Shown here: positions 52,641-64,000 of the stretch, in pieces
How the letters are laid out: each line of letters starts with the position of its first letter
Numbering within the stretch: position 1 is the stretch's first letter
Assembly: GCF_037893015.1 (NCBI RefSeq)
Contig: NC_133666.1
Location: 653,036,957 to 653,100,956 of the forward strand
Length of the DNA stretch: 64,000 nt
Direction: 5' to 3'
DNA from: Macrotis lagotis
Lineage: Eukaryota > Chordata > Mammalia > Peramelemorphia > Peramelidae
Translations under genes and position numbers: made by a program
The notes under the pieces: generated by a model
What the model was told of the DNA's origin: nothing
What the model saw: the letters and a program-made list of their open reading frames with translations, nothing else
The model's database searches: none

Positions 52641-53576
52641 GTCCTATACTTTGAGCAACTTACAGATATTTACTATCTCTGTTTTCCAGATGAGGTGCTT
52701 GGGTTTAGTCTTTCCCATGATCACAGAACCGAATAATGTCTAAGGTGCAGAGGTTGTATCTGATGTCAGGTCTAATACTTTCTGCTAGATCAACCTACCT
52801 CTAATTCTTAAAAAAATAATCTTATTTGGAAACTTTATCAAAGTGAAATTTTACCATGTTTCCCTTCATCTTTGTCTATCAATGCCTATACAGGCCCTTA
52901 CTGGTTGATCAGGTATGATTTCTTTCTTCCTTCCTTCCATTGGGTTGTTGTTTTACTGTTCAAAAACCAGAATTAGAATGCCATGCCCTCTGTTTACTTT
53001 AAGCCTTATTTTTCTTCCTTATCCTCCTTGTGTACTCAAAAATAGGCTTCTTTTCTGCTCTAGGACATTACAATTCTATCACTCTCAGTCTCAATTCCTT
53101 TCTGGAAGCTAGAAGTGTTAGACTCAATCCAAAAGTGCTGGAATCCTGGACTCAGAGACAGGGCTCCAGGACTCAGGATCTGTTTACTAATTGAGATACT
53201 TCCTCTCAAGAGGCCATAGATCCAGAAATCCAGAGGGCACTGAAATATTCTTAGGAAGTCTTACCTGGAGTCAAGAATGTTTAGCAACTGTGAGAGGAGT
53301 GAACAGTCTGCATTAGAGTAGGTAAGCACAATTGCTGCTTTAGTAGCTTTCTTTGCTCTGCTGGAAAGTTAAGTGGGACTGAGACTAGGAATCCTTGAGG
53401 CTAAATTGGCTGAGCCAGATTTTGAAGAAGGGATATTGGGATCAATGTATCTGACTGTAGTTGAGTATAACAATATGAGCTCAGGAGGTTCTACCACAGG
53501 GCAGGCACAAATAGTTTATAATTAACATTTAAAGTGGATATGTCTCTAAATTTACCCATTTCGTGTTTCTTTTGAG
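52641..53576. other. Intergenic, nothing recognised
   Basis: No clear repeat or gene; a MIR-like core may lie at about 52660-52790. Confidence 0.35.
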
Positions 53577-55080
53577 CTACTGCAATTCTGGTTTGTTCAG
53601 AGTACAATACCTTGTTTGATGTGGGAGGTCCTGTTCCAGTGTCTTCCATGTCTCACAAGAAATTCCAAAGTTCTTATAGAGGCTTTGAGAGTCTTCATAT
53701 TGCTTCTTCTGGCCTCCATGTGATTTCTTACCTTTTGGGAGTTCTCTATAAAATAGTCTTTTAGACAAATGTATGTTTGGCATGCAAACAATGTGACTAG
53801 CCATTTGATTTGCACTCTTGGCAAACTCAACTCAAGATAGGACCTCAGTGTTTGGTATATTCTCCTGACAGGTGATCTTCAGAATCTTTCTAAGACAATT
53901 CAATTGGAAGGGATTCAGTTCCCTGGTATGGTGCTAATAAACTGTCACAGGGATACAACAATGAGTGCAGCTCAATGGCTCTGTATACCTTTAGTTTGGT
54001 AGACAGTCTAATCCTTCTCCTCTCCCTTCAGAGTCTCCCAAACACTAGGTTAACTCTGGCAATTTGTGTGATAATCTCATCATCTTTGTGGAGATCCTTG
54101 GAAAGTGCACCGCTCAGATATGTCCTTATCCTTGGAAAGCATTTAGAATTTCTCCATTTGCTATAATGCATTATTTCACATACAGATGGTGCAGTGCTGG
54201 CTGGTAGGGAATCTGTTTTCTTGGTATTAATTGTTAGGCCAAAATTAGCACAAACAGCAGAGAATCGACACATATCCTTTTGCAGCTCAACCTCAGAAGC
54301 TGCACTGAGTACATAATCATTGGGGAGAAGGGAGGAAGCAACATACTAACTCTCCCTCCACTTGAGTCTTGGCTTGTAGCCTTTTCAAGTTAAATAATTG
54401 GATAGTTCCATCAGTGTGGCATGCCATTTTCATTCTTGTTGAAAGTGTTTGACAATGTTACTGATTTTAAAGATTATGATAACCATCCTAAAAAGCACAG
54501 AGCCTGCTTCACTCCATTGGTAACTGGGAAAGTGTTAGAGAATCTTACCTTATTTAGAACCCATGCAAACATGAGATCATTTATCTGATGTGTAATACTG
54601 TAAAATTTCTTTGGGTAACCTAATTTTGTCATGATTTCCCATAAGCCCTCATGCTGATGGTATCAGGATCTTGGTCAGGATCAATGAACATTGTGTCCAG
54701 GCTTCTACTCTGCTCCTGGCACTTTATCATAGAGTGGATCACCTTATTGATCATTCTTTGGTCCTTTCTGAAACCAAACTGGCTCTCAGGTAGATATCCA
54801 TCTTCCAAGGAGGGCTCTGGAAAGAATTTTGCTGGCAATGACTAACAGAGAGGACTCCCTTTCCCTGAGATTGTAACTAGGCAGTTGATTACCTTTTCCA
54901 TTCTAGAGATGGACAGTGAAGGCATCCTTGAACTCCTGGAGGATGATGCCCTCTTGCTATATAACCAACATTTCAGCCAATTTTTGTATAACAGTGGACC
55001 TCCTACCTTGTAAATCTCAACTGAAATAGAATCAGCATCAGGTGTTTTGTCACATGAGAAAAGACTAATGACATTCAAAA
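53577..55080 (-). mobile_element. Degraded non-L1 LINE reverse transcriptase, minus
   Basis: Successive minus-strand fragments in the right order read like the endonuclease-RT polyprotein of an RTE-like clade: K-T-P-D-A-D-S-I-S-V-E-I-Y-K near 55040, L-P-E-S-Q-F-G-F-R-K near 54790, F-G-L-T-I-N-T-K-K-T near 54240, and G-G-Q-K-K near 53720. Frameshifts and stops separate them. Clade assignment is tentative; the match to an RT is clear. Confidence 0.7.
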
Positions 55081-55137
55081 ACTCTTCTTAAAGGCAACTG
55101 TTAGTCATCAATTTATCCCACTGATGTGGGAGAGGAG

Positions 55138-55388
55138 GTTGTTGTTCAGTCTTGTCAGTCATGTCTGACTCTTCGTGAACCCATTTGGAGTCTTCTTGGC
55201 AAAGCTACTGGAATGGTTTGCCATTTCCTTTTTCAACTTACTTTCAGATGAGGAAATGAAACAAACAGAGTTTGGTGACTTGCCTAGGGTCACTTAACTA
55301 GTGTTTGGGACAAGATTTGAACCCATGAAGATGTTTTCCTGGTTCCAAGCCCAGTGCTTTATCCACTCTTGTACTACTGAACTACCCC
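55138..55388 (-). mobile_element. SINE with RTE/BovB-type tail, minus
   Basis: 'ttgttgttcagtcttgtcag...gactcttcgtgaacccattt...ggcaaagctactggaatgg' and the reversed core, ending 'tactactgaactacccc'. Confidence 0.8.
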
Positions 55389-55739
55389 AGGAGAGGAGGG
55401 GATGACAGTAATTTAAACTGCCAAATAATCTGTACTGAAAAGCTAGAATTTTAGGGCAATAAAACACCCCTGAGATCATGTAACCCAACTCCCTCTTTTA
55501 ACCAAGACAGAAACAAGCTAAAAGGGTTAAATTGCCCAAGGGGACATAGGTAAATAACTAAAGCAAGGATCTGAACCCAGGTCTTCTAAAAACTATGTAC
55601 TTTCCACTGTTCTCAGCTTCCTCCTTTCTTTAGCTTTGGAAGATGTGTTATGTCTGGATTAAATCCAAGTCAAATCAACAAGTATTAATCTATTCATTTA
55701 TTTATGATTTTCCAGAATGAATCCAGACAGTGATATTTT
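55389..55739. other. Intergenic, MIR-like fragment
   Basis: About 55430-55620 looks like a MIR-type fragment. The remainder is unassigned. Confidence 0.35.
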
Positions 55740-58042
55740 AATTTATTTTTGTTTTATAAATTTATTTATTTTCAACATTCCTTTAATAAAATTTTGATTT
55801 CTGAATTCTCTTTCTCCCTCCCTCTCATCCTTCTTCAATCCATTGAGAAGGCAAGAAAAGTGATCTTAATTATACATGTGAAATATGAAAAACATTTCCT
55901 TATTAGCTATTGCAAATAAAAGCAAGAAAAAATAAAGTGGAAAAAATATGCTCCAATTTGTGGCCAGTTTTCCCTCTGGAGGCAGATAATATTTTTTCAT
56001 TATGAATATTTTGGAATTGATTAGAGTAGGTAAGTGTTTCCCAGCTTATTATTATTGTAATATTGTTGCTGTGTACATTGTTCTCCAGATTCTGCTCATT
56101 TTACTTTGCATGAGTTTATATAAGATTTCTCAGATTTTTCAGACATCATCTTGTTTGTCATTTTCCATAACACAATTGTATTCTATCACAACCATATGCC
56201 ACAATTTGTTCAGTCATTCCAAAAGTGATGAGCTTTCCCTCAGTGTCTAATTCTTTGCTCCCCCCCCACACACAAAAATCTACTATGAATATTTTTGTCT
56301 ATATGGGTCCTTTTCCTCCTTTCTTGTTCTCTTTGAGGTACTGATCTAGTAGTAGTTTTGCTAGGTAAAAGGGTATGTACAATTTTATAACCTTTGGGCA
56401 TAGTTCCAAATTGCTTTATAGAATGGTTGGATCAGATCACAACTCCACCAACATTTGTGTCCCAATTTTCCCACATAACCTCCAACATTTGTCATTTTCC
56501 TTTTCCATCATATTAACCAATCTGATAGCTTTTATTTCTGTAATCATTGGTAATTTGGAGCATTTTTTCATATGATTACAGATAGTTTTGATTTCTTTCT
56601 CTAAAAACTGTTCATATCCCTTGACTGTTGATAAATTGAGAAATGACATATATTCATAAATTTACCTCAATTCTCTATATAGTTTAGAAATGAGGCTTTT
56701 ATTAGAGAATCTTGTAAAAGCTCTCCACCTAGTTTCCTATTGTCTTTTTAATCTTGGTTGCATTAGTTTTGTTTGTGCAAAACCTGTTTAATTTAATGAA
56801 ATCAAAATTATTCATTTTGCCTCCCTTAATACTCTCTTTCTCTTGTTTGGTCATAAATTCTTCCCTTATCCATAAATCTGACAGGTAAAATTTTCTGTAC
56901 TCATTCACCTACAATACTTTTTATGTCTAAATTATGTACCCGTTTTGATCTTATCCTAGTATACCATTTGAGACGCTGGTCTATATCTAACTTCTGCCAA
57001 ACTGCTTTCCAGTTTTCACTGCAAATTTTGTGCAACAGTGAGTTCTTGTCTCAAAAATTTGAATCTCCTGGTTTATCAAACACATGATTACTATGGTCAT
57101 TTACTAATATGTATTGTTTACCTAATCTATTCCACTCTATTTTTTAGCCAGTACCAGATTGTTTTGATGATTACCACTTTGAAATATAGTTTGAAAACTG
57201 ATATTACTAGGCCACTTTCCATTATAATATTTCTGATTGAATTCCTTGATATTTTTGACCTTTTATTTTTTACAGTTCTTTATTATTTCTAATTCTATAA
57301 AAAATTTTGGTATTTTGATTGGTATGACACTGAAATTAGTAAATTATCTTAGATAGAATTGTTATTTTTGTTATGTTGATTCAGCCTACCCATGAGCAAT
57401 TATTATTTCTTCAATTGTTTAGCTCTATTTTTATTTGTGTGAAAAAAAAGTTTTATAATGCTCATATAGTTCCTGGGTGAAAAGGAAATTTCTTTTTCTA
57501 TCTCTTCCTGCTAGACTTTGTTGGTAATATATAGAAATATTGATGATTTGTGTGGGTTCATTTTGTATCCAGAAACTTTGTAAGCTTATTGTTTCTATGA
57601 GTTTATAGATAGATAGATAGATTTTATAGATTTTATAGGATTCTCTAATTATACCATCATTTATTCAGCAAACAGCAGTGCTTTTGTTTCTTGATTGCTT
57701 ATTCTAATTCCTTCAATATCATTTCCTTGTCATATAAACATTTCTAGTACAATATCGAATACTAATGATGATAATAGGCATCCTTTCTTTACTCCTAATC
57801 TTTTTGGGAAGGCATCTAGCTTATCCCTATTACACATAATGCTTGCTCTTGATTTTAGATAGATACTATTTATCATTTAAAGGAAAGCTCCATTTAGCAT
57901 TAATAATAGGGAGTCAAAAGTCTTGTCAAAATTTTTTTCTGTATCTACTGAGATAATTATATGATTTTTGTTGCTTTGTTTTTGATATGGCCAATTATGA
58001 TGGCAGTTTTCCTAATATTGACCCAGTCCTGCATTCTTTATT
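55740..58042 (-). mobile_element. L1 LINE, minus, left part (interrupted by the CLNS1A retrocopy)
   Basis: The L1 3' UTR lies at 55740-56000, followed rightward by ORF2 remnants read on the minus strand. The element resumes at 59638, so the retrocopy landed inside an existing L1. Confidence 0.75.
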
Positions 58043-58058
58043 TAAATTCCAGCTGGTC
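58043..58058 (+). repeat. Left TSD of the CLNS1A retrocopy
   Basis: 'taaattccagctggtc', identical to 59622-59637. Confidence 0.95.
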
Positions 58059-59621
58059 GCCCTTCCCTTCTGGGTTCAGGGGGAGCATGTAGCCTTCGCC
58101 TGCCGCTCGGCCCCCCGCCCCGGTCCGCCGGGATGAGCTTTCTGAAGAGCTTCCCTCCTCCAAGCCCCGAAGACGGACTGCAGCAGCAGCAGCCCGACAC
58201 CGAGGCGGTGCTGGACGGCCGGGGCCTGGGCACCGGCACCCTGTACATCACCCAGAGCCGCCTGTGCTGCTTAGATGGCTCTGGAATCGGATTTTCTCTG
58301 GACTATCCCACCATTAGTTTACATGCTGTCTCCAGGGACTTAAATGCTTATCCAAAAGAGCACTTGTATGTTATGGCCAATGCCCGATTTGGAGACGAAG
58401 AACCAAAAGAACTAAAAGAAACTCCAGTGGCAGAAGGGAAAGAAGATGAGGACAGTGATGAAGACATTGAACCAATTGCTGAGTTCAGATTTGTACCAAG
58501 TGAGAAGTCAGCATTGGAAGCATTGTTGGCTGCAATGTATGAATGCCAAGCTTTACATCCAGATCCCGAGGATCAGATTCAGATGATTATGATGGAGAAG
58601 AATATGATGTGGAAGCACATGAACAAGGTCAGGGGGATAGTCCTACGTTTTACACCTATGAAGAAGGATTGTCTCATTTAACTGCAGAAGGACAAGCTAC
58701 ACTGGAACGACTGGAAGGAAGGCTTGCTGAGTCTGTGAGCAGTCAATATAATATGGCTGGAGTAAGGACAGAAGACTCAGCTAGGGATTATGAAGATGGA
58801 ATGGAGATAGATACCACACCAACTGTTGCCGGACAGTTTGAGGATGCAGATGTTGATCACTAAAGATTACTTATGCAGAGATTAGATTCCACATAATCCT
58901 GAAGGAGGGAACTTTCTGTCTTTCCATGGTAGAGAGGCAGGAAGAGAAATACCTTTTTACACTGCAAAAAATGACCTAAACCAGTTCTTTCTTCAGATCG
59001 ACTTATATTGAGGCTATATGAATCACCACCAGCAGAAGCTTACAGTCTATTAACAGAAATGGCTGAGTTCACCCAAGAGGATATTTGTAGCTTATTGACT
59101 CAAGAATCCCATGCCCAGTTGCAATAGGAGATAGATGGATAGGTGGATGTGCAACCAGAATACCATATATGTATAGACACGTGTACATGTGTGCACACAT
59201 ATGTACATGTACACATGCATACATGAGAAGAGGAGATTGAGAGGTCTCAGAGGCTTGTCTCTGCTCTTTTTATACTCTGGATCAATCAGGTAACTACCCA
59301 TAGGGAATATCAAAGCCTGATTAGCTTATTCCTGCTTCTATGAGTAGCCTAATTAACTATCTTACCATGTCCCACCGACCTTCATTAACATAGCTGGGAG
59401 CTTCTGACAAGCTTTTACTATTTTCACAGTTCATTTTAGTCTGAAAAATGAATTTTATAATTCCAGTCTGTTGTGACAAATTGGCCTCAAAAGCTATTCC
59501 CTCTTAGGTTCCTCTGAAGTTTTAGAGAGGTTGGTATAAGTTCCTTAAAATACTGCAAATGAGAATCCTTTTGTCTTTTTTATAACTAAATAAATAAAAT
59601 TAGGTTTTGTATGTTAAAAAA
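58059..59621 (+). pseudogene. CLNS1A: Processed retrocopy of CLNS1A (pICln), one frameshift
   Basis: pICln is the chloride-conductance regulatory protein that acts in the methylosome to bind Sm proteins before snRNP assembly. An intronless copy begins with a GC-rich 5' UTR; ATG is at 58133 (M-S-F-L-K-S-F-P-P-P), then G-T-G-T-L-Y-I-T, an acidic stretch (E-D-E-D-S-D-E-D-I-E-P) and F-R-F-V-P-S. One base is missing relative to the expected frame at about 58570, after L-H-P-D-P-E-D. The second frame continues D-S-D-D-Y-D-G-E-E-Y-D-V-E-A-H to Q-F-E-D-A-D-V-D-H and TAA at 58861-58863. A 3' UTR, AATAAA at 59589-59598 and a short A tail follow. Flanked by a perfect 16-bp TSD inside an L1. The first frame alone gives 182 codons covering the PH-like domain with an altered end. 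Confidence 0.95.
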
Positions 59622-59637
59622 TAAATTCCAGCTGGTC
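59622..59637 (+). repeat. Right TSD of the CLNS1A retrocopy
   Basis: 'taaattccagctggtc', following the A-rich end 'gttaaaaaa'. Confidence 0.95.
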
Positions 59638-60720
59638 ATAGATTGCTGTAATTTCCATATTAGCATTTTATTTAAAATTTTTGCATCTATATCCATTAAA
59701 GAAATCAATAATTTTCTTTCTCTACTTTGAATTTTCCTAGTTTAGTCATTAAAGTCATATTTGAGTCATTAAAGGAGTTTGGCAACATTTCTTCTTCACT
59801 TTTTTTTGAAATAGCTTATATGGTATTGGTATTCATTGTTCTTTAAATGTTTAGCAGAATTCATTTGTGAATCAGTCTGGAATTTTTTTCCCTTAGGGAG
59901 CTCATTGATGATTTTTCTAATTTATTTTTTAGGATAGAGTTATTTAAGTATCCATTGCCTCTTCTGTTATCCTGGACAATTTATATTTTTGTAAATATTT
60001 AATCATTTCACTTAGATTGTCAGATTAACATAAAATTGGATGAAATAGCTCTGAACAATTATGTTAATTTCAACTTCATTGATGGTGCATTTTCATTTTT
60101 GATACTAGTTTCTTGTTTCTCTTTTTAAATCAAATTATTCAAGGGTTATCTATTTTATTAATTTTTTAAAAGTCAGTTCCTAGTTTTATTACTTCAATTT
60201 TTTTTACTTTCCATTTTATTTAGCTCTCCTTTCATTTTCAGGATTTTATTTTGGTGTTTAATTGGGGATTTTTAATTTGTTATTTTTCTAGTTTTTTTAA
60301 AATTACATGCTCAATTCATTGATTTACTCCTTTATTTTATTGATGTATACATTTATACACGATGTGTATATATATATATATGTATATATATACATATATA
60401 TATAGTGAATATTCACTTCAGTAAGGCTTTGTAGGCATCGCACAAATTTTGGAATATCTCATTCTCTTTAATAAAATTTTCTTTAATGTCATTCTATTTA
60501 ATGAAATTATTATTTCTACAAGTTGATTTTTTCTTCAATAAATCTTTAGGATTAGATTATTTAGCTTCCAATTTACTTTTAATCTATATTTTCATGGCTC
60601 TTGATTGAATGTTATTTTTATTACATTAAGTTCTAAAAAAAGGATGCAAATTAATCTCTTCTGCATTTAGTTATGAGGTTTTTAAACATAGTTGACATAT
60701 ATTTTATTTTTTAAATTTAA
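59638..60720 (-). mobile_element. L1 LINE, minus, right part
   Basis: Continuation of the L1 split by the retrocopy; AT-rich ORF2 remnants with multiple stops. Includes a (TA)n stretch at about 60368-60405. Confidence 0.6.
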
Positions 60721-61136
60721 ATACAAAATGGAAAAAATATTATGTGCACAGGATTCATAAATATAAAGCAATAAATTTACATTTCAATGAAGCCTATATA
60801 ATAACTATTACACATGGAATTCAAATTATCCATATTTTCTCTCCTTCCTTGTATGTTATCTTCTGTTCTCTGCTATTTATTATTATTATTATTACTACTA
60901 CTATTATTATTAGTTTTTGCAAGGCAATGGGGTTAAGTGGCTTGCCCAAGGCCACACAACTAGGTAATTATTAAGTGTCTGAGGCCTGATTTGAACTCAG
61001 GTACTCCTGACTCCAGGGCCAGTGCTCTATCCACTGCACCACATAGCTGCCCCTCTGTTATTTATTATTAATTTTTTTGTCTCCCTCCATATACACAAAT
61101 ACACACATCCATATATACATACATATTCATACCCAT

Positions 61137-61173
<37 letters not shown>

Positions 61174-61300
61174 CATTTTACCCACATACTCACATATTTA
61201 CAAATACATACATAGATACATATAGACATACATATTCATAGATATCTTCATATTTGGTTTGTATATATAGCTCTCATTTTTATATCATTTCCTGAAAACA
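60721..61300. other. Low-complexity and SINE-bearing stretch
   Basis: AT-rich LINE-like sequence to 60865, the SINE at 60912-61055, then CA/TA simple repeats at 61080-61230 (including (AC)n(AT)n at 61139-61171). Confidence 0.5.
60912..61055 (-). mobile_element. Marsupial core-SINE, minus
   Basis: 'gcaaggcaatggggttaagt...gcccaaggccacacaac...ccactgcaccacatagctgc'. Near-identical flanks 'ctctg(c/t)tatttattatta' indicate a TSD. Confidence 0.9.
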
Positions 61301-61540
61301 ACAATCCCTTCTTACTCCTCTACTTTACTTCTACTCATTACCTTGTCCTCCTATTCCCTATTGCCCTTCCAATGATCCCTTTCTTCCATACCTTTCTATA
61401 TCCTCCTCATTGATCTAAGCACCTTTTTATCCTATTCCTTTACCCTCTAACTCAGTACTCTCCCTGTTCCCTCTTATTTATTTCTGAATTTAAAAGGTTT
61501 TTCTCTCTCTCTGTCTCTTTCTCTCTGTGTCTGTCTCTGT

Positions 61541-61685
61541 CTCTCCCCTCTCCCCTCTCCCCTCTCCCCTCTCCCCTCTCCCCTCTCCCCTCTCCCCTCT
61601 CCCCTCTCCCCTCTCCCCTCTCCCCTCTCCCCTCTCCCCCTCTCCCCTCTCCCCCTCTCCCCTCTCCCCTCTCCCCCCTCTCTCC
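61541..61685. repeat. (TCTCCCC)n heptamer array, about 20 units
   Basis: About 145 bp of near-perfect 7-bp units, with a few extra C, preceded by a TCTG/TCTC stretch. The minus strand reads (GGGGAGA)n. Confidence 0.96.
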
Positions 61686-61856
61686 CATTCCTGATGTGAA
61701 TAGGTTTCCAGAACTACCATCTCTTCTTCTTCTTCTTCTCCATCTAATTCCACTGTATCCATTCGTCCTCATACCTAATTTGTATAAGATGATAAATCTG
61801 TTTAAAAAATCTTTCCTTTCACTATTTTACTTTTTAAGAATTCCATCCGGGGCGGT

Positions 61857-62005
61857 TAGATGGTGCAGTGGATAGAGCACCAGCCCTGGAATCAGAAGTA
61901 CCTGAGTTCAAATCCGGCCTCGGACATTTAATAATTACCTAGCTGTGTGGCCTTGGGCAAGCCACTTAACCCCATTGCCTTGCAAAAAAAAAACCCTAAA
62001 AAAAA
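61857..62005 (+). mobile_element. Marsupial core-SINE, plus
   Basis: 'ggggcggttagatggtgcag...cttgggcaagccacttaacc...gccttgcaaaaaaa'. Flanks 'agaat(t/c)ccatcc' on both sides form the TSD. Confidence 0.9.
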
Positions 62006-63093
62006 AAAAAGAATCCCATCCTATTCAAGTCTACCCCAAGCTTTTATTTGAACTATGGTTTATACTTCTACATATAAATAGCAAACAATTTGCCCCTATT
62101 GAATCCCTTAAAATTAGTCTTTGATATTTACCTTATATTTCTCTTGAATGTTATATGTCAGATTTTCTATTGAGTTCAGGCCTTTTGGAAACAAAATTAT
62201 TAAAGTCTTGGAATTCTTTGGAAATCCATTTTTTTCCCATTCAGGATTATACTTAATTTTGCTGGGGATGATATTTTTGGTCACAACAGGTTTTTGCTCT
62301 TCAATATGTAATATTCAAGATCTGTAATTTTTTTCATTTTTAAGGTGTATTTATTTTATATCATTACAATAATTTGTGAAAGTAAACATAAACCTCCTCT
62401 CCCCCCAAAAAATAGAGAAACCTGAAGAAAAGTGAAGTGAGAAGGGGAAAAGTGTACTTCAGTCTGTGTTCAGATTCCATTGGTTCTGTCTCTGGGATAA
62501 GTTGCCTTCTTTATCATAAGTCCACCAAAGAAGCTGCATTGATATTTTTTTCCCCAGTAACTCTTACTAGCTCTATTTCCCTCCATTCTGTTCCTCCCCA
62601 CTCACATTTACTCTATTTTCTCTCTCCTTTCACCTTGTCCCTAATCAGAAGTGTGCTGTATCTAATTACCCACCTACTCCCCCCCCTCTCTCCCCCATCT
62701 CCCTTCTCCCATCCCTTTCCTCTCATTTTTCTCTAGGGTAAGATAGATTTCTATACCCTATTGAATGTGTATATTATTTCTTCACTAAGCCATTTCTCAT
62801 GAGAATGAGGGCTCACTCAGTCCCCCTTCCACTCCATTGCAAAAGTTTTTTCTTGACTCTTTTATGTAAAATATCTTAATCCATTCTACCTCTCCTTTCC
62901 TTTCCTGACAGTACTTTTCTTTATCACCTATTGACTCCACCTTTATATTCTATTATATCATTATATTCAATTCCCTCCTGTGTCTTGTCCATATATGCTC
63001 CTTCTAACTGCTATCATATATGAGATTCATATTAGTTATCAGTATCTTCTTCCCATGTAGGAATACACGAAGTTCAATATCATTAAGTTCCTC

Positions 63094-63109
63094 ATAATTA
63101 GTCCTTCTG
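63094..63109 (+). repeat. Left TSD of the L1 insertion
   Basis: 'ataattagtccttctg', identical to 63934-63949. Confidence 0.95.
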
Positions 63110-63933
63110 ACCAGAAAGGACAATGATCTATGTTGGAAGGGTTGTGGGAAATCTGGGACACTAATACATTGTTGGTGGAGCTGTGAACTCATCCAACCTT
63201 TCTAGAGAGCAATTTGGAATTATGCTCAAAGGGCAATAAAAATTTGCATAACCTTTGATCCAGCAATACCACTACTGGTCTATACCCTAAGGAGATTATA
63301 AAAAAGGATAAAAACATCACTTGTACAAAAATATTCATAGCAGCTCTGTTTGTAGTGGCAAAGAAATGGAAATTGAGTGAATGTCCATCAATTGTGGAAT
63401 GGCTTAATAAACTGTGGTAAATGTATATGATGGAACACTATTGTTCTATTAGAAACCAGGAGTGATGGGAATTCAGGGAAGCCTGGAAGGATCTGCATGA
63501 ACTGATGCTGAGTGAGATGAGCAGAACCAGAAGAACATTGTATACCCTTACAGCAACATGGGGGTGATCAAACTTAATGGACTTGCTCATTCCATCAGTG
63601 CAACAATCAGGGACAATTTGAGGATATCTGTGATGGAGAATACCATCTGTATCCAGAGAAAAAATTGTGGAGTTTGAACAAAGACCAAAGACTATTATCT
63701 TCAATTTAGAAAAAAAAAAAAACCTATTATCTTATTATGTAATTTTGCTATCTCTTCTATTTTATTTTTTTCTTAAGGATATGATTTCTTTCTCATCACA
63801 TTCAGCTTAGATCAATTTATACCATGAAAACAATGTAAAGACTAACAAACTGCCTTCTGTGGGGAGTGAGGGGGGAGGGAAGCAGGATTAGGGAGGAAAA
63901 TTGTAAAATTCAAAATAAATATTTTTTAAAAAA
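63110..63933 (+). mobile_element. 5'-truncated young L1, plus, with perfect 16-bp TSD
   Basis: Starts inside ORF2 and encodes the reverse-complement counterpart of 35-1092 (L-C-F-Y-T-I-V-L type L1 end; 'gaatgtccatcaattgtgg'). Ends in an A-rich tail 'aaataaatattttttaaaaaa'. The TSD copies are at 63094-63109 and 63934-63949. Confidence 0.92.
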
Positions 63934-64000
63934 ATAATTAGTCCTTCTGTTCACCATCTCTAGGCTTCACCTGAGTTCAGCACTTGGAGATCAAACTTTC

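Larger units (their letters stand above)
61301..62335 (-). mobile_element. LINE ORF1/3' region related to HAL1/L1, minus
   Basis: About 62200-62330 resembles 2170-2260 of the first HAL1-like element ('ttaattttgctgggg...', 'tttttgctcttcaatatgta'). Interrupted by the heptamer array and a SINE, and cut at about 62336 by another HAL1-like element. Confidence 0.45.
62336..64000 (-). mobile_element. HAL1-like LINE, minus, split by L1 and running off the window
   Basis: Segments 62336-63093 and 63950-64000 align with 1140-2090 of the first HAL1-like element (for example 'atccattctacctctccttt' versus 'cctattccacctctcctttc'). It lacks the 1415-1558 insertion and continues beyond the right edge. Confidence 0.65.

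Noticed and set aside
36641..55739. Search for olfactory receptor or other genes downstream of MUC16
   Set aside because: No single-exon receptor-like frame or recognisable exon series is visible; only repeats and unassigned DNA.
61452..61772. Gly/Arg/Glu-repeat open frames on the minus strand
   Set aside because: Translation of the heptamer array; RGG-like appearance is composition only.

Overview
The window is mammalian nuclear DNA, almost certainly from a marsupial. It is full of two marsupial-type SINE families. One is a short tRNA-like core-SINE whose 3' part reads roughly 'cttgggcaagccacttaacccc...gccttgcaaaa'. The other ends in an RTE/BovB-like tail ('actgaaac...ctgaacaac'). There are also young L1 copies with target-site duplications (TSDs), ORF1-only HAL1-like LINEs, and old L2, L3/CR1 and MIR fragments. 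An Australian lineage is my guess from the SINE flavour and is not proven.

The main gene is the 3' end of MUC16 (the CA125 mucin) on the + strand, from 5497 to about 36640. I could place 26 exons with AG/GT boundaries. Their phases chain without a break and leave one open frame of 839 complete residues plus stop. They encode five SEA domains, most preceded by Ser/Thr/Pro linkers, then a short juxtamembrane segment, one transmembrane helix and a 32-residue cytoplasmic tail. SEA-1, SEA-2 and SEA-3 (7.2-8.5, 11.7-12.5 and 19.5-20.4 kb) are canonical MUC16 repeats made of three exons of 125, 68 and 173 nt. SEA-4 (21.9-30.8 kb) is the divergent penultimate domain and is split by a 7.7-kb intron. 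SEA-5 (31.7-34.3 kb) is the membrane-proximal domain. The mucin region and earlier SEA repeats must lie left of the window, because 1-3834 is LINE sequence and the first visible exon is a linker.

From 36.64 to about 55.7 kb I find no gene: only old MIR and dispersed elements, SINEs, L1 pieces, a degraded non-L1 reverse transcriptase on the minus strand (53.6-55.1 kb) and microsatellites. From 55.7 kb to the end is a nested LINE landscape. A minus-strand L1 is split at 58059-59621 by a processed retrocopy of CLNS1A (pICln) with a perfect 16-bp TSD and one frameshift. A HAL1-like element near the right edge is itself split by a 5'-truncated L1 with a perfect 16-bp TSD.

I found no RNA gene, CRISPR array, endogenous retrovirus or new multi-gene system. 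The observations most worth following are these: a near-canonical SEA autoproteolysis motif (G-S-V-L-V) in SEA-4, where human MUC16 as I recall it has D-S-V-L-V; simple-sequence tracts lying against MUC16 splice sites; a displaced intron block that suggests exon-module recombination; and a 34/35-bp minisatellite in a MUC16 intron.
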